From positions 1 to 13,812 of the forward strand of contig JAGLUQ010000011.1 of the NCBI GenBank assembly GCA_023134675.1: a DNA stretch of 13,812 bases, read 5' to 3'. The translations under genes were made by a program, and so were the position numbers. Shown here in pieces: positions 1 to 7,100 of the stretch. The DNA is from Candidatus Aenigmatarchaeota archaeon (lineage in GTDB: Archaea; EX4484-52; GLR71). How positions within the stretch are numbered: the first letter of the stretch is position 1; each line of letters opens with the position of its first letter. The notes beneath the pieces are model-generated. The model ran no database searches and was not told the DNA's origin. It was given only the letters and a program-made list of their open reading frames with translations.

Positions 1-544
1 ATAGAATAGATCTTATTTTTGTGTCTGTAAGGTACTTTTTCCAATCAGACCTTTCTTTTTTTGAATCGATAAGCTCTCTTCGGAGATTTTGCTCAAAATT
101 GAATATCTTTGACTCATAAAGACAGAACAAACCTTCTTCTTTTGGCTCTACCTCTACCCATCCATCGTCCTGATACATGAAAGCATAAGGGTATGGAACA
201 TGCGGTGCCGGCATACCCCCCCAGAAGACAACAGTGTTGAAATTGAACTTCAAGGATTCTATGAGAAAGCCTACTCCAGACTGGGAGTCTATTGTGCCGT
301 CGTTTATCATTCTGTCAAGGTAATATGCAAAACTGTATTGTGGATCCGGGTCTTTGGGTTCCGGAATGCTCTCGTCAGCTATCGTGTAATATTTAATAAA
401 ATGTGGATGTTTGATGTTTTTGATATTTTTACCCCTCAGTATGTTTGAGATTGGTTCTCTTGCGTAGGTTGTCCTGTTGTCCAGATGAAAGTCTTTATCT
501 ATGGAGTCTTTAAAGATATTTATTGCAAAATTAATGTCTACCAT
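1..544 (-). CDS. Hypothetical protein, 5' part only (181 codons visible, runs off left edge)
   Basis: Reading the minus strand from an ATG at 544, the frame stays open for 181 codons to the window edge with no stop. The product begins MVDINFAINIFKDSIDKD and is soluble-looking: no signal peptide or membrane segment, mixed charged and aromatic residues, and a distinctive stretch FWGGMPAPHVPYPYAFMYQD at about residues 107-126. Codon choice is protein-like throughout, and a run of seven Gs (WGGM region) does not break the frame. I do not recognise the family. A TATA-like TTTTAAAA at 567-574 lies about 26 bp upstream of the ATG, so the transcript is probably leaderless. It is divergent from the repeat-flanked cassette to its right. 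Existence of the gene is fairly sure; function unknown. Confidence 0.75.
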   Translation of the reverse strand, partial: MVDINFAINIFKDSIDKDFHLDNRTTYAREPISNILRGKNIKNIKHPHFIKYYTIADESIPEPKDPDPQYSFAYYLDRMINDGTIDSQSGVGFLIESLKFNFNTVVFWGGMPAPHVPYPYAFMYQDDGWVEVEPKEEGLFCLYESKIFNFEQNLRRELIDSKKERSDWKKYLTDTKIRSIL

Positions 545-566
545 GAGTGTATATTTTAAAAGTAAA

Positions 567-574
567 TTTTAAAA
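567..574 (-). promoter_or_regulatory. Putative TATA box for the gene starting at 544
   Basis: TTTTAAAA on the minus strand, centred about 26 bp from the ATG at 544; the usual archaeal TATA-to-TSS distance would place transcription start at or next to the start codon. A second TTTTAAAA at 554-561 is too close to the ATG to be the functional box. Confidence 0.45.
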
Positions 575-603
575 GGATTTTGTCGGATTGAAAATTAACC
601 ATG

Positions 604-651
604 CAAATTAAACCACATCAGGTGGTCACTAGATTATGTATAGCCTGAGAT
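604..651 (+). repeat. 48-bp direct repeat, left copy
   Basis: Identical over 48 bp to 1770-1817. It begins CAAATTAAACCACATCAGG and ends TATAGCCTGAGAT. Within it, ACCAC (612-616) and GTGGT (622-626) form a 5-bp inverted repeat around a 5-nt loop. After one mismatch (G/A at 652/1818) three more bases match. The two copies bracket exactly the wHTH-MNT and HEPN genes, as attachment sites or recombination-derived repeats around a cassette would. Confidence 0.95.
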
Positions 652-688
652 GTACTATAATATATGGGCATTTGCGAAGAACGAAAAG

Positions 689-750
689 CATATAAAGTTA
701 ACTTTACACATATAAAGTAATATGGACACATATAAACTTAACTTTACAGT
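689..750 (+). promoter_or_regulatory. Promoter with 20-bp-phased repeats and palindromic operator candidate
   Basis: The element TATAAA(G/C) occurs at 691, 711 and 731, exactly 20 bp apart (about two helical turns). The first is followed by TTAACTTTACA and overlaps a perfect 14-bp palindrome, TAAAGTTAACTTTA (693-706); the third is followed by the same TTAACTTTACAG, 40 bp further on, inside codons 3-10 of the gene starting at 722. The first TATAAAG sits about 28 bp before the ATG, so it is the likely TATA box of a leaderless transcript. A repressor bound to the palindrome would cover the TATA box. The winged-helix N-terminus of the encoded protein is the obvious candidate binder (inference). 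Confidence 0.7.
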
Positions 751-1261
751 ACTTGAACTGGAAATTTTCTCTTTGTTATGCCTTAGGGCAGGGGAAAGAT
801 TAAGCCAGAGAGAGATAGCGATAATACTTAAAGTATCTCCAACAGCAGTGTCTAACTCAATGCAGAAGCTAAAAGATGAGAGCCTTATCAAAGTTGAAAA
901 AACAAAGACAATCAATTTCATTTCCTTTAACAGAGACGGCCAAAAAGCGAGAGAGTTAAAAAGAGTTGAAAACCTAAAAAATGTTTATTTATCCGGACTA
1001 TCTGATTATCTGGAACAGGAGCTTCCAGGCGGAACCATAATCCTGTTCGGAAGCTATTCCAGAGGAGAAGATACAGATACATCTGATATAGACTTAGCAG
1101 TTATAGAAAGAAAGGATAAGATACTTAAATTTGATAAATATGAAAAAATGCTGAAAAGGAAAATAAATGTAAACTTTTATGATTCCTGGAAAGATATGCA
1201 TATACATCTGAGAAATAATATCTTAAACGGTATCTTGTTGCACGGAAGCGTTGAATTATGA
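722..1261 (+). CDS. Winged-helix MNT-type nucleotidyltransferase, probable antitoxin
   Basis: The 179-residue product has two parts. Residues about 8-70 look like a winged helix-turn-helix (AGERLSQREIAIILKVSPTA recognition region followed by KLKDESLIKVEK wing). Residues about 95-160 form a minimal nucleotidyltransferase (MNT) domain with the signature GS-x10-DxD: G110 S111, then D122 I123 D124. Such domains transfer nucleotides, and in HepT-MntA type toxin-antitoxin pairs the MNT protein AMPylates and neutralises the HEPN toxin (family knowledge). The stop codon overlaps the next start as ATGA at 1258-1261, giving translational coupling. The N-terminal DNA-binding domain together with the phased palindrome at its own promoter suggests autorepression. 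The ATG is chosen because the TATA box lies about 28 bp upstream. Family call is confident; the antitoxin role is inferred from the partner. Confidence 0.88.
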   Translation: MDTYKLNFTVLELEIFSLLCLRAGERLSQREIAIILKVSPTAVSNSMQKLKDESLIKVEKTKTINFISFNRDGQKARELKRVENLKNVYLSGLSDYLEQELPGGTIILFGSYSRGEDTDTSDIDLAVIERKDKILKFDKYEKMLKRKINVNFYDSWKDMHIHLRNNILNGILLHGSVEL

Positions 1262-1701
1262 GGTATGTAAAACCTTTTGAAGAATTCATAAAAGATAAGA
1301 TCATCAAAAAAGTGACTGCTGATAAAGAGCGAGCAAGAAGCCTTATCCTTGAATCCGAAAGGAAACTAAACTCATTAAATGAAAATGTGGAAAAGATAGG
1401 TGTCAAGGATGCAAATGCAAATGATTATGCGGAATACTGCTATGACATCTTGATGTTTTTGATCAGAGCAAGATTATATTTTGAAGGATACACCAGCAGA
1501 GGGTTGGGCGCACATGAGGCAGAAGTGTCTTTTGCAAGACATATGGGATTCAATGAAAAGGAAGTCTTATTTTTAGACCAATTGAGATATTTCAGAAACG
1601 GCATTCTTTATTATGGGAAAAGGCTTGATAAAGAATATGCAGAAAAAGTTCTGGAATTCACGTTTAAGAATTATGTTAAATTGAGAACAGGCAATATTTA
1701 A
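1258..1701 (+). CDS. HEPN-like domain protein, probable toxin partner, catalytic His replaced
   Basis: A 147-residue, predominantly helical protein translated from an ATG overlapping the stop of the upstream MNT gene. The helix around residues 105-121, LDQLRYFRNGILYYGKR, is in the position of the HEPN active-site motif RX4-6H, but the histidine position is Tyr: R113-NGIL-Y118-Y119. HEPN proteins with the intact motif are metal-independent RNases; this one may be inactive, use another residue, or belong to a HEPN group that works as an MNT-associated substrate-binding or scaffold subunit. Gene order (MNT first, HEPN second) and tight overlap are typical of MNT-HEPN modules in archaea. The GLGAHEAEVSFARHMGF segment (residues about 82-98) contains two His residues that could matter. 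No membrane segments. Family call is good; toxin activity is uncertain. Confidence 0.78.
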   Translation: MRYVKPFEEFIKDKIIKKVTADKERARSLILESERKLNSLNENVEKIGVKDANANDYAEYCYDILMFLIRARLYFEGYTSRGLGAHEAEVSFARHMGFNEKEVLFLDQLRYFRNGILYYGKRLDKEYAEKVLEFTFKNYVKLRTGNI

Positions 1702-1769
1702 AATAGGTTTTTCTGAGTACGTTTTTAGAGATTAAGAAGGGTTTTGGATTGTTGAAAATCTGTTAAAGA

Positions 1770-1817
1770 CAAATTAAACCACATCAGGTGGTCACTAGAT
1801 TATGTATAGCCTGAGAT
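1770..1817 (+). repeat. 48-bp direct repeat, right copy
   Basis: Exact duplicate of 604-651, offset 1166 bp. It lies 68 bp after the HEPN stop and 51 bp before the start of the ORF6N remnant. It carries the same ACCAC/GTGGT inverted repeat (1778-1782 and 1788-1792). Confidence 0.95.
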
Positions 1818-1868
1818 ATACAGTAAGAGAAAGAACGATTCTGTGCCAATTCCGAGGGGTTGAGATAA

Positions 1869-2060
1869 ATGGATAAACGAAAAATAGAACGTTTTCCATC
1901 TGATTTCATGTCAACTCACAGAAGAAGAGGTAAATTTTATGGTATCACAAAATGTGATACCTTCAAAACAGTATCTGGGCGGTTCACTCCCTTATGTATT
2001 TACAGAACAGGGCGTTGCCATGCTTTCGGGTGTTCTAAGGAGCGATATTGAAATCAGAGA
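1869..2060 (+). pseudogene. Remnant of an ORF6N-domain (phage antirepressor-type) gene
   Basis: Frame one from 1869 reads MDKRKIERFPSDFM. After that the homology continues in another frame from about 1907 as QLTEEEVNFMVSQNVI, then LGGSLPYVFTEQGVAMLSGV and LRSDIEI. Joined, this is the characteristic ORF6N pattern ERFPxDFMFQLTxEE...LPYxFTEQGVAMLSSVL; the junction ATG-T-CAA lacks two bases of the expected Phe codon, so a 2-bp deletion (or 1-bp insertion) broke the frame. The N-terminal portion of the domain (the region before ERFP) is missing, with an in-frame stop directly before the ATG, and the similarity ends at about 2050-2060, where the convergent membrane-protein gene finishes. It is therefore decayed at both ends. 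ORF6N/KilA-N type proteins are common in viruses and integrated elements, so this marks a past mobile element. Family call confident. Confidence 0.82.
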
Positions 2061-2608
2061 ATCCTATATATTGAGAAGATGTACAGGGCGTTTAAGGTTC
2101 CTTCTCCTATTAGAACCCCCAATATGCATTTCCATAACGGTATTCTTAAAGTGCTTGACACATAGATTATGAGGTCTGTCGGGACTAACGGGAAAAGACT
2201 CCACCCAGCTATTATCGGCAGTTCTTTGTTGTTCAATGCTTTTTTGAGTTTCATTATCTTTTTTGGATATCTGGATTCAAAGGCACTGTCTAATCCTAAG
2301 AATCTTGCGTAGTGATAGACTATAATTGATGATGTGATTATTCCTATCATGTTTAACAAGTATGCTTCTGCGGGGGTGAATAGCAGGAGTCCTGCTATTG
2401 CAAAAGGTGTTGACGGTATGAAGAAGAGGCCCAGGATTGAGAGGAGCAGGACGTATGCGATTATTACCAGGATTTTGTTGTTGTCTGTGAATGTTCTTAT
2501 TTGAGTTATGTCGAAGAGGTTTGGGTTTAAGTAGTAGGTGATCAATATTATCAGGACTACTGATATCCATGCGATGAATGTTTTCTTTTTGAATTTGTTT
2601 TGTTTCAT
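2054..2608 (-). CDS. VTT-domain (TVP38/TMEM64, DedA-like) membrane protein
   Basis: A 184-residue integral membrane protein. Hydrophobic segments lie at about residues 10-26, 45-62, 66-82, 84-103 and 133-175. The hallmark VTT features are visible: FIPSTPFAIAGLLLFTPAEA (residues about 62-81), the Y-ARFLGLDSAFESRY stretch after the following helix, and the C-terminal FPLVPTDLIIYVSSTLRIPL region. Proteins of this superfamily sit in the cytoplasmic membrane and some act as lipid scramblases or undecaprenyl-phosphate flippases; the substrate here is unknown. ATG at 2608 is chosen because a TATA-like AAATATAAAT (2631-2640) lies about 27 bp upstream, implying a leaderless mRNA. The gene ends where the ORF6N remnant converges on it. 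Length is typical of archaeal members. Confidence 0.85.
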   Translation of the reverse strand: MKQNKFKKKTFIAWISVVLIILITYYLNPNLFDITQIRTFTDNNKILVIIAYVLLLSILGLFFIPSTPFAIAGLLLFTPAEAYLLNMIGIITSSIIVYHYARFLGLDSAFESRYPKKIMKLKKALNNKELPIIAGWSLFPLVPTDLIIYVSSTLRIPLWKCILGVLIGEGTLNALYIFSIYRIL

Positions 2609-2630
2609 TGTTGAGTCTTTGTTTGGGGAG

Positions 2631-2640
2631 ATTTATATTT
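2631..2640 (-). promoter_or_regulatory. Putative TATA box for the VTT membrane protein gene
   Basis: AAATATAAAT on the minus strand, centred about 27 bp upstream of the ATG at 2608. Immediately upstream in promoter orientation is the C-rich complement of a G-quadruplex motif (2641-2657), occupying the place of the B-recognition element. Confidence 0.5.
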
Positions 2641-2657
2641 GGGCGGGAAGGGTTGGG
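2641..2657 (+). other. G-quadruplex-forming motif
   Basis: GGGCGGGAAGGGTTGGG: four GGG tracts with loops of 1, 2 and 2 nt, followed by more G-rich sequence (GGTGGTGG, then GGGGG at 2674-2678). It abuts the TATA box of the VTT gene on the non-coding side. The rest of the 160-bp gap between 2609 and 2768 holds no gene that I can see. Confidence 0.7.
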
Positions 2658-2768
2658 TGGTGGTGATGTTTGAGGGGGTGGTAGAGCGTTAATACATTTA
2701 AAGAATTTGTTTAGCAAAAACAAAAATGTAATAGAATTATAATTTGTTGAGATTCTTATAGAATTATC

Positions 2769-3581
2769 TTATTTATCTTTTTTCTTCTCTTTCATTCTGA
2801 TTTCTAAAATTTGGGCTTTTAAACCACTTGGAGCTGTAAATTTATTATCTTTTGTTGAGTATATATTCTCTATATCTAATTTTTCAATAACATTCTCTAT
2901 CTTTTCTATATTATTTTTTCCAATTGCATGTATTCTTACAAATGGAATATCTTTAAGTTGGAGTCGGGTGTTAAGTTCTTTTTCAATTGTTTCTTCAGTT
3001 TTACTATTTCCTACAAAAATAGCTAATGAAAAGAAATGTATAGTATTATTAAAAAAATCCCTATACTTTTCAACATAATTATCTTCATGCTCAGATTTAA
3101 ATATTTCAATAAATGGAATTAACATCTCATCAAAATAACCACCACCAATCAGATTAAATACTCTACATCCTTTTTCTGGATAATTACTATTAAGTTTATT
3201 ATGAAGATTTTTGGCTTCGGGACTTTTCTTATCATATGCTCTTTTTACACGCCTTGCCATAATGATACATCGAATATCTTCTATGGGGAGAATTTCTTTA
3301 AGTTTTTTGATGTTTGTATTTTGCTCAATAGATAAATCTTCATATTCAAAATAACTATCCTCTAAATCTTTATGTACAATCTGAACTGGTAAACTTTCAC
3401 TATCCTCATATTCTCCAATTTTATTGAAGATTTTATCAACTATTTTTGGATCAGTTATCTTGTTTTCTCCAATAATTACAGAATTAGAATTTATGATGAT
3501 TTTTCTATTATCTGTTTTTCTAAGGTCTATATTTATTAATTTTTCTGGGATTATCCCTTTCAAGAAATCAAAAATACCCAT
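2769..3581 (-). CDS. Hypothetical protein, second gene of a two-gene unit
   Basis: A 270-residue soluble protein I cannot assign with confidence. It begins MGIFDFLKGIIPEKLINIDL, has an acidic segment at about residues 57-85 (EYEDSES...EDSYFEYEDLS), a basic helix MARRVKRAYDKKSPEAKNLH at about 108-127, a glycine-rich turn FNLIGGGYFDEMLIPF at about 143-158, and a lysine-rich tail MKEKKKDK. A later segment, HFFSLAIFVGNSKTEETIEKEL (about residues 183-204), looks like a beta-strand/helix core. There are no transmembrane helices or signal peptide. It starts one nucleotide after the stop of the small upstream gene, so the two are almost certainly co-translated. Composition is AT-rich like the neighbouring restriction enzyme, which suggests shared origin. 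Function unknown. Confidence 0.75.
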   Translation of the reverse strand: MGIFDFLKGIIPEKLINIDLRKTDNRKIIINSNSVIIGENKITDPKIVDKIFNKIGEYEDSESLPVQIVHKDLEDSYFEYEDLSIEQNTNIKKLKEILPIEDIRCIIMARRVKRAYDKKSPEAKNLHNKLNSNYPEKGCRVFNLIGGGYFDEMLIPFIEIFKSEHEDNYVEKYRDFFNNTIHFFSLAIFVGNSKTEETIEKELNTRLQLKDIPFVRIHAIGKNNIEKIENVIEKLDIENIYSTKDNKFTAPSGLKAQILEIRMKEKKKDK

Positions 3582-3582
3582 A

Positions 3583-3828
3583 TTAATTCCCGTTATGAAT
3601 AAAATATTGGACTAATTCGGATTCTTTGTTTTTTAATGGGATTTTTGAACCAATCAAAACACCTGCAAATTCATCACCAGAAATACTTTCAAAATTTTGA
3701 GAAGTTATTGTTTTACCTTCAGAATCTATTAATTTTGATTCTTTATCTTTTTTGTATCCTAATGCTTTTATTAATTTATCCTTTACAGAATTATCAAAGA
3801 CTAGAACCGGTAAATCTAAATCACTCAT
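3583..3828 (-). CDS. Small hypothetical protein, first gene of the two-gene unit
   Basis: An 81-residue protein from ATG 3828 (MSDLDLPVLVFDNSVKDKL...); a GTG three codons upstream (3837) would make it 84 residues. I prefer the ATG because the GTG lies within an SD-like AAGTGAG placed about 5 nt before it. The product is acidic/basic mixed, with the pattern DSEGKTITSQNFESISGDEF in the middle, and no membrane segment. Not recognised. The stop is 1 nt from the next start (3581), so this small protein is made in step with the 270-residue product, an arrangement often seen for regulator/effector or inhibitor/effector pairs, though nothing in the sequence proves that. A TATA box at 3866-3873 fits a short leader. 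Confidence 0.68.
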   Translation of the reverse strand: MSDLDLPVLVFDNSVKDKLIKALGYKKDKESKLIDSEGKTITSQNFESISGDEFAGVLIGSKIPLKNKESELVQYFIHNGN

Positions 3829-3864
3829 ATAGCTCACTTCGTATTTACTTTATTAGATATATTA

Positions 3865-3876
3865 CTTTTATATTTC
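3865..3876 (-). promoter_or_regulatory. Putative TATA box for the 81-aa/270-aa gene pair
   Basis: ATATAAAAG preceded by an A-rich, BRE-like AAAAAGAA on the minus strand. Predicted TSS near 3844 gives a leader of about 16 nt before ATG 3828. Confidence 0.5.
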
Positions 3877-3996
3877 TTTTTAAATTGAGTTTAATAACTT
3901 AAACAGTATTATATATATATTTATATTTTTTACATATATAACTATTTCGGTTATTTTTCTTATGCTTATTTTCAAGAAAATGATAACGAACCCCAT

Positions 3997-4057
3997 TTAA
4001 TCGTCCTGAGCTCAATCCTGAGCCGTCATCCTTTCAATAGGACTTACTCGTCATGTA
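3997..4057. other. Foldable intergenic element, possible small RNA or leader structure
   Basis: In an otherwise very AT-rich 300-bp gap (3838-4137), this stretch is GC-richer and self-complementary: GCTCA (4010-4014) pairs with TGAGC (4019-4023) around a 4-nt loop, and GTCCT (4003-4007) pairs with AGGAC (4039-4043) outside it. TCGTC occurs at both ends (4001-4005 and 4048-4052). On the minus strand a TATA-like CTTATATATCC (about 4075-4085) lies about 25 bp upstream of 4055, so a minus-strand transcript could start here. It matches no RNA family I can name. Nothing else gene-like is visible in the gap. Confidence 0.35.
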
Positions 4058-4137
4058 TGTATATATACAATATGGATATATAAGAGTTTCTAAAGATGGG
4101 GGGAGTTCTTTGGGTTTTTGGGTGTTTAAATACCTCA

Positions 4138-7100
4138 CTAAGTCTTCTTAACAACTGTGTTTTCTACAATCTTTATTTCATCATCTGTAAGACCATATAG
4201 ATCATAAACCATCTTGTCAATATCTTTGTCTGTTTTATCAATTTTTTCTTTTAGGTCAATAAGTTCTGTTCTTCTTTCAATAAAATAGTCTTCCAGTATC
4301 TCTTGTTCCTTATATGAAAGGTTTATTTTTTGTTTTTTGAGTTCTTTTAGGACATCTTTAAAATCTAAAGTGTAGAATTCATCTAACTTTTGGGTTATTT
4401 TTTCCAATCTTAAATTATCTTTTAATCTTGTCAGGAATTTTTGTTTTTTTTCATAGAATTGCTTATTTAAATCAAGCATTATGTCGGCTTTTTTTATGAA
4501 TGGGGTTTGGTCTGAAGAATGTATTTTCGGAATTGGAATTTTATTTAAATCAGTAGGTCTAACATTAGTATCTTTATAATATTGTTGGAACCAAAAATCT
4601 ACAAGTTTGGAATTTAATAAAGATAAAATGTATTTTAAATTATTATTTTTATTTTTAACAACAAAATTTGATAATCCGTCATTATTAATTATCTGCTCGT
4701 CTTGATATGTTGCGATTATTTGTCTTTTCATTCCTTTTCTAAACCTTTGAACTAATATGTGGGGTTCAAAGAAAAACTTAGGTTCTCTTGATCTAAATAA
4801 CCATTTGCCATAAGAAATATATTCTCTCTTCCATTTTGTTAGATAAGGAGAGATATCCCCGCAATTTATTGCAGGATAATAAGTATTACTTTTTTTATGG
4901 TGTGAAGAATAAATTTTGTTTTCCACCATTTCTTTAGTTTGAATCGGATTTCCAGCACCGACACCATAAAAAGATGCACCTCTTGAAGACTCAGTAATAT
5001 CTCCTAATTTATTTTCATTTTTTTCTACTTTTGAAAGAATAAATTGATATTTTGGATTTTTTAGATAATTGATTACATAATTAGGAGGAGACATACATTC
5101 TTTTAAATTAATAAAATATTTATCACTATATTTATCTTTGATAAAATAATTTAATTTAATTTTAGGTGCCACAACTTGTTCAAATCTTTTAATTAGTGTG
5201 TCTTTATTAGTTTTGGAATTAGTAAAAATTTCAATAGAACAATCTACCATCCCATCATCAAAAACTTTAAGTAAATTAATAATTGTTTTTATACTGCAAT
5301 TTTCTAATAATTGTTTTCTTAATAAAGAATAACTCGAAAGATTTAACCAAGTGTTAGGCGTAATATATCCCATATTACCATTTTTCATTAAAAGCTTTTT
5401 ATGTAATGATATAAAATAAATATATGAATCAAAATTTCCCTCTCCTACTTGATATTCTGTATTTAAATATTTAATTTCTTCTTCTGTTAATTTTGCACCA
5501 TAAGGTGGATTCCCAATAACAACATCAAAACCGCCTTTATCGAAAATATCTTTGAATTGTTTTTCCCATTTGAATGCTTTTGGATCAACTTCCTTATCCT
5601 CAATCAATGAATTTCCCTGCTTTATGTTTTTTGATAGATCAATAAGTTTTCTGTTTTTTGTGGCCATCTTCAAAAACAGGCTAAGTTTTGTTATATCAAC
5701 AGACTCTTCATTGATATCAACACCGTAGATATTTCGTTCTATGATTTCTTTTGCTTTCTGCTCTTCCCAGTTTTTCCGTATCCAGTTCGAAGATTCATCT
5801 GATTTTTCCATAGATTCAAGTGATTTTATCAATGATTTTTGACCTTTTTTGCTCTTTAGAGCTTCTTTCATATCTTTAGTATATGCCCCGCTTATCTGCT
5901 TAAAATTTTGTATTTCTCTAAAGATTTCAAGAAGGATGTCAACTGCTTTTATCAAAAAAGCACCACTACCACAGGCAGGATCCACTATTTTTATATTCTT
6001 GAATTTTTCTTCTAATTCGGAAATATTATCTGTATATTCAGTTACAAGTTCCTTGACATCCGTTGTGTCTTTTTTTGAAAGATATGGAATTATAGTATTC
6101 CTACAAATATAATCAGTAATATATTCAGGTGTATAATATACTCCCTCTTTTTTTCTTCTTAAATCCTTCATCCCTTTTAATTCTTCCAAATCAGAAATAG
6201 ATTGCTCGAATATGTGCCCAAGTATATTTACATTTACTTCTGTATTGAAATCAAAAGAAGCCATCACTAATAAATTTCTTATAATTGGATTAAGTTTTTC
6301 TTTATGTGGTGATAGAATATCGTTTGTATATGTACCTAAATCAACTTCTTTTTTTAATTTGGATTGTTTATAAATTTCCTTAAAAAAATCAGTATCTCTT
6401 TTGTCTTTAAAATAGATTCTTTCTGGTATTTTTTGTTTAAAAAGACCGCCATTAAACGCAAAAACTGTTATTGGCTCTTTTTGGCCTGTATTTAACATTT
6501 GGAAAAATTCAGAAATTGCAGAAGAAATCCGTTTAGAATATTCTGATAGGGATTCAGATTTTAATTCTTTTAAGACTAATTTCTCAAATATTCTTTTTGG
6601 TAATTTTTCTGTATCTTCTGCAAAAAATATAAACATTAATCGATTAAGAAATAATTGCGCAAAATGTATTGGTGTATTTACTGTATCGCTCAATTCTCCA
6701 TTCTCTTTGAATTCCTTTATCAGCATCAATCGTGTTTCATGATATAGCTTATAGAACTCTTTTGTAAATTCTCGTTCTTCAATTTCAGATTCGTGTGTTA
6801 ATTTTTCTATAAAATTACTATCAAGACTTTTTCTGGAAAAAATTGCAATAAACTCTTTAAGTTTTTGTGGATTATCTCTAATTGATTCAAAATCAAAGAG
6901 GTAAAACTTTCTACTTCCTTCGGAACGCTTAAATAAGATGAACTGTTTGTAATTAGTAACAATCCCATAAGGAGTTGCATTCAAATTCATATATCTCCAG
7001 AGTTGTTCAACAGGAGATTCAGGATTAATTCTTTTTTGTTTTGCAAATAAATCTTTTGTATCTGTACCTTTTACTTCTATTTTCAAAATAGACTTTCCAT

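Noticed and set aside
604..651. 48-bp repeat as a tRNA 3' end (typical archaeal integration site)
   Set aside because: No T-loop GTTCRA motif, acceptor stem or CCA-proximal pairing is visible on either strand.
2061..2172. Extension of the ORF6N reading frame beyond 2060
   Set aside because: Similarity to ORF6N stops and the sequence becomes antisense to the well-defined C-terminus of the VTT protein.
2277..2723. 148-residue proline- and asparagine-rich open frame on the minus strand
   Set aside because: It overlaps the VTT membrane protein in another frame, has low-complexity composition and crosses the promoter of that gene.
3975..4052. C/D-box guide RNA (ATGATAA near 3980 followed by CTGA at 4006)
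   Set aside because: The C box deviates from RUGAUGA and there is no credible C' box, so the match is within chance for this AT-rich DNA.
4001..4052. CRISPR-like repeat
   Set aside because: Only short TCGTC and CCTGAGC duplications are present; no regularly spaced repeats of 25-40 bp and no cas genes.
4095..4125. Second G-quadruplex candidate (GGGGGG...GGG...GGG)
   Set aside because: Only three separated G-tracts; the six-G run would have to count as two tracts with no loop.
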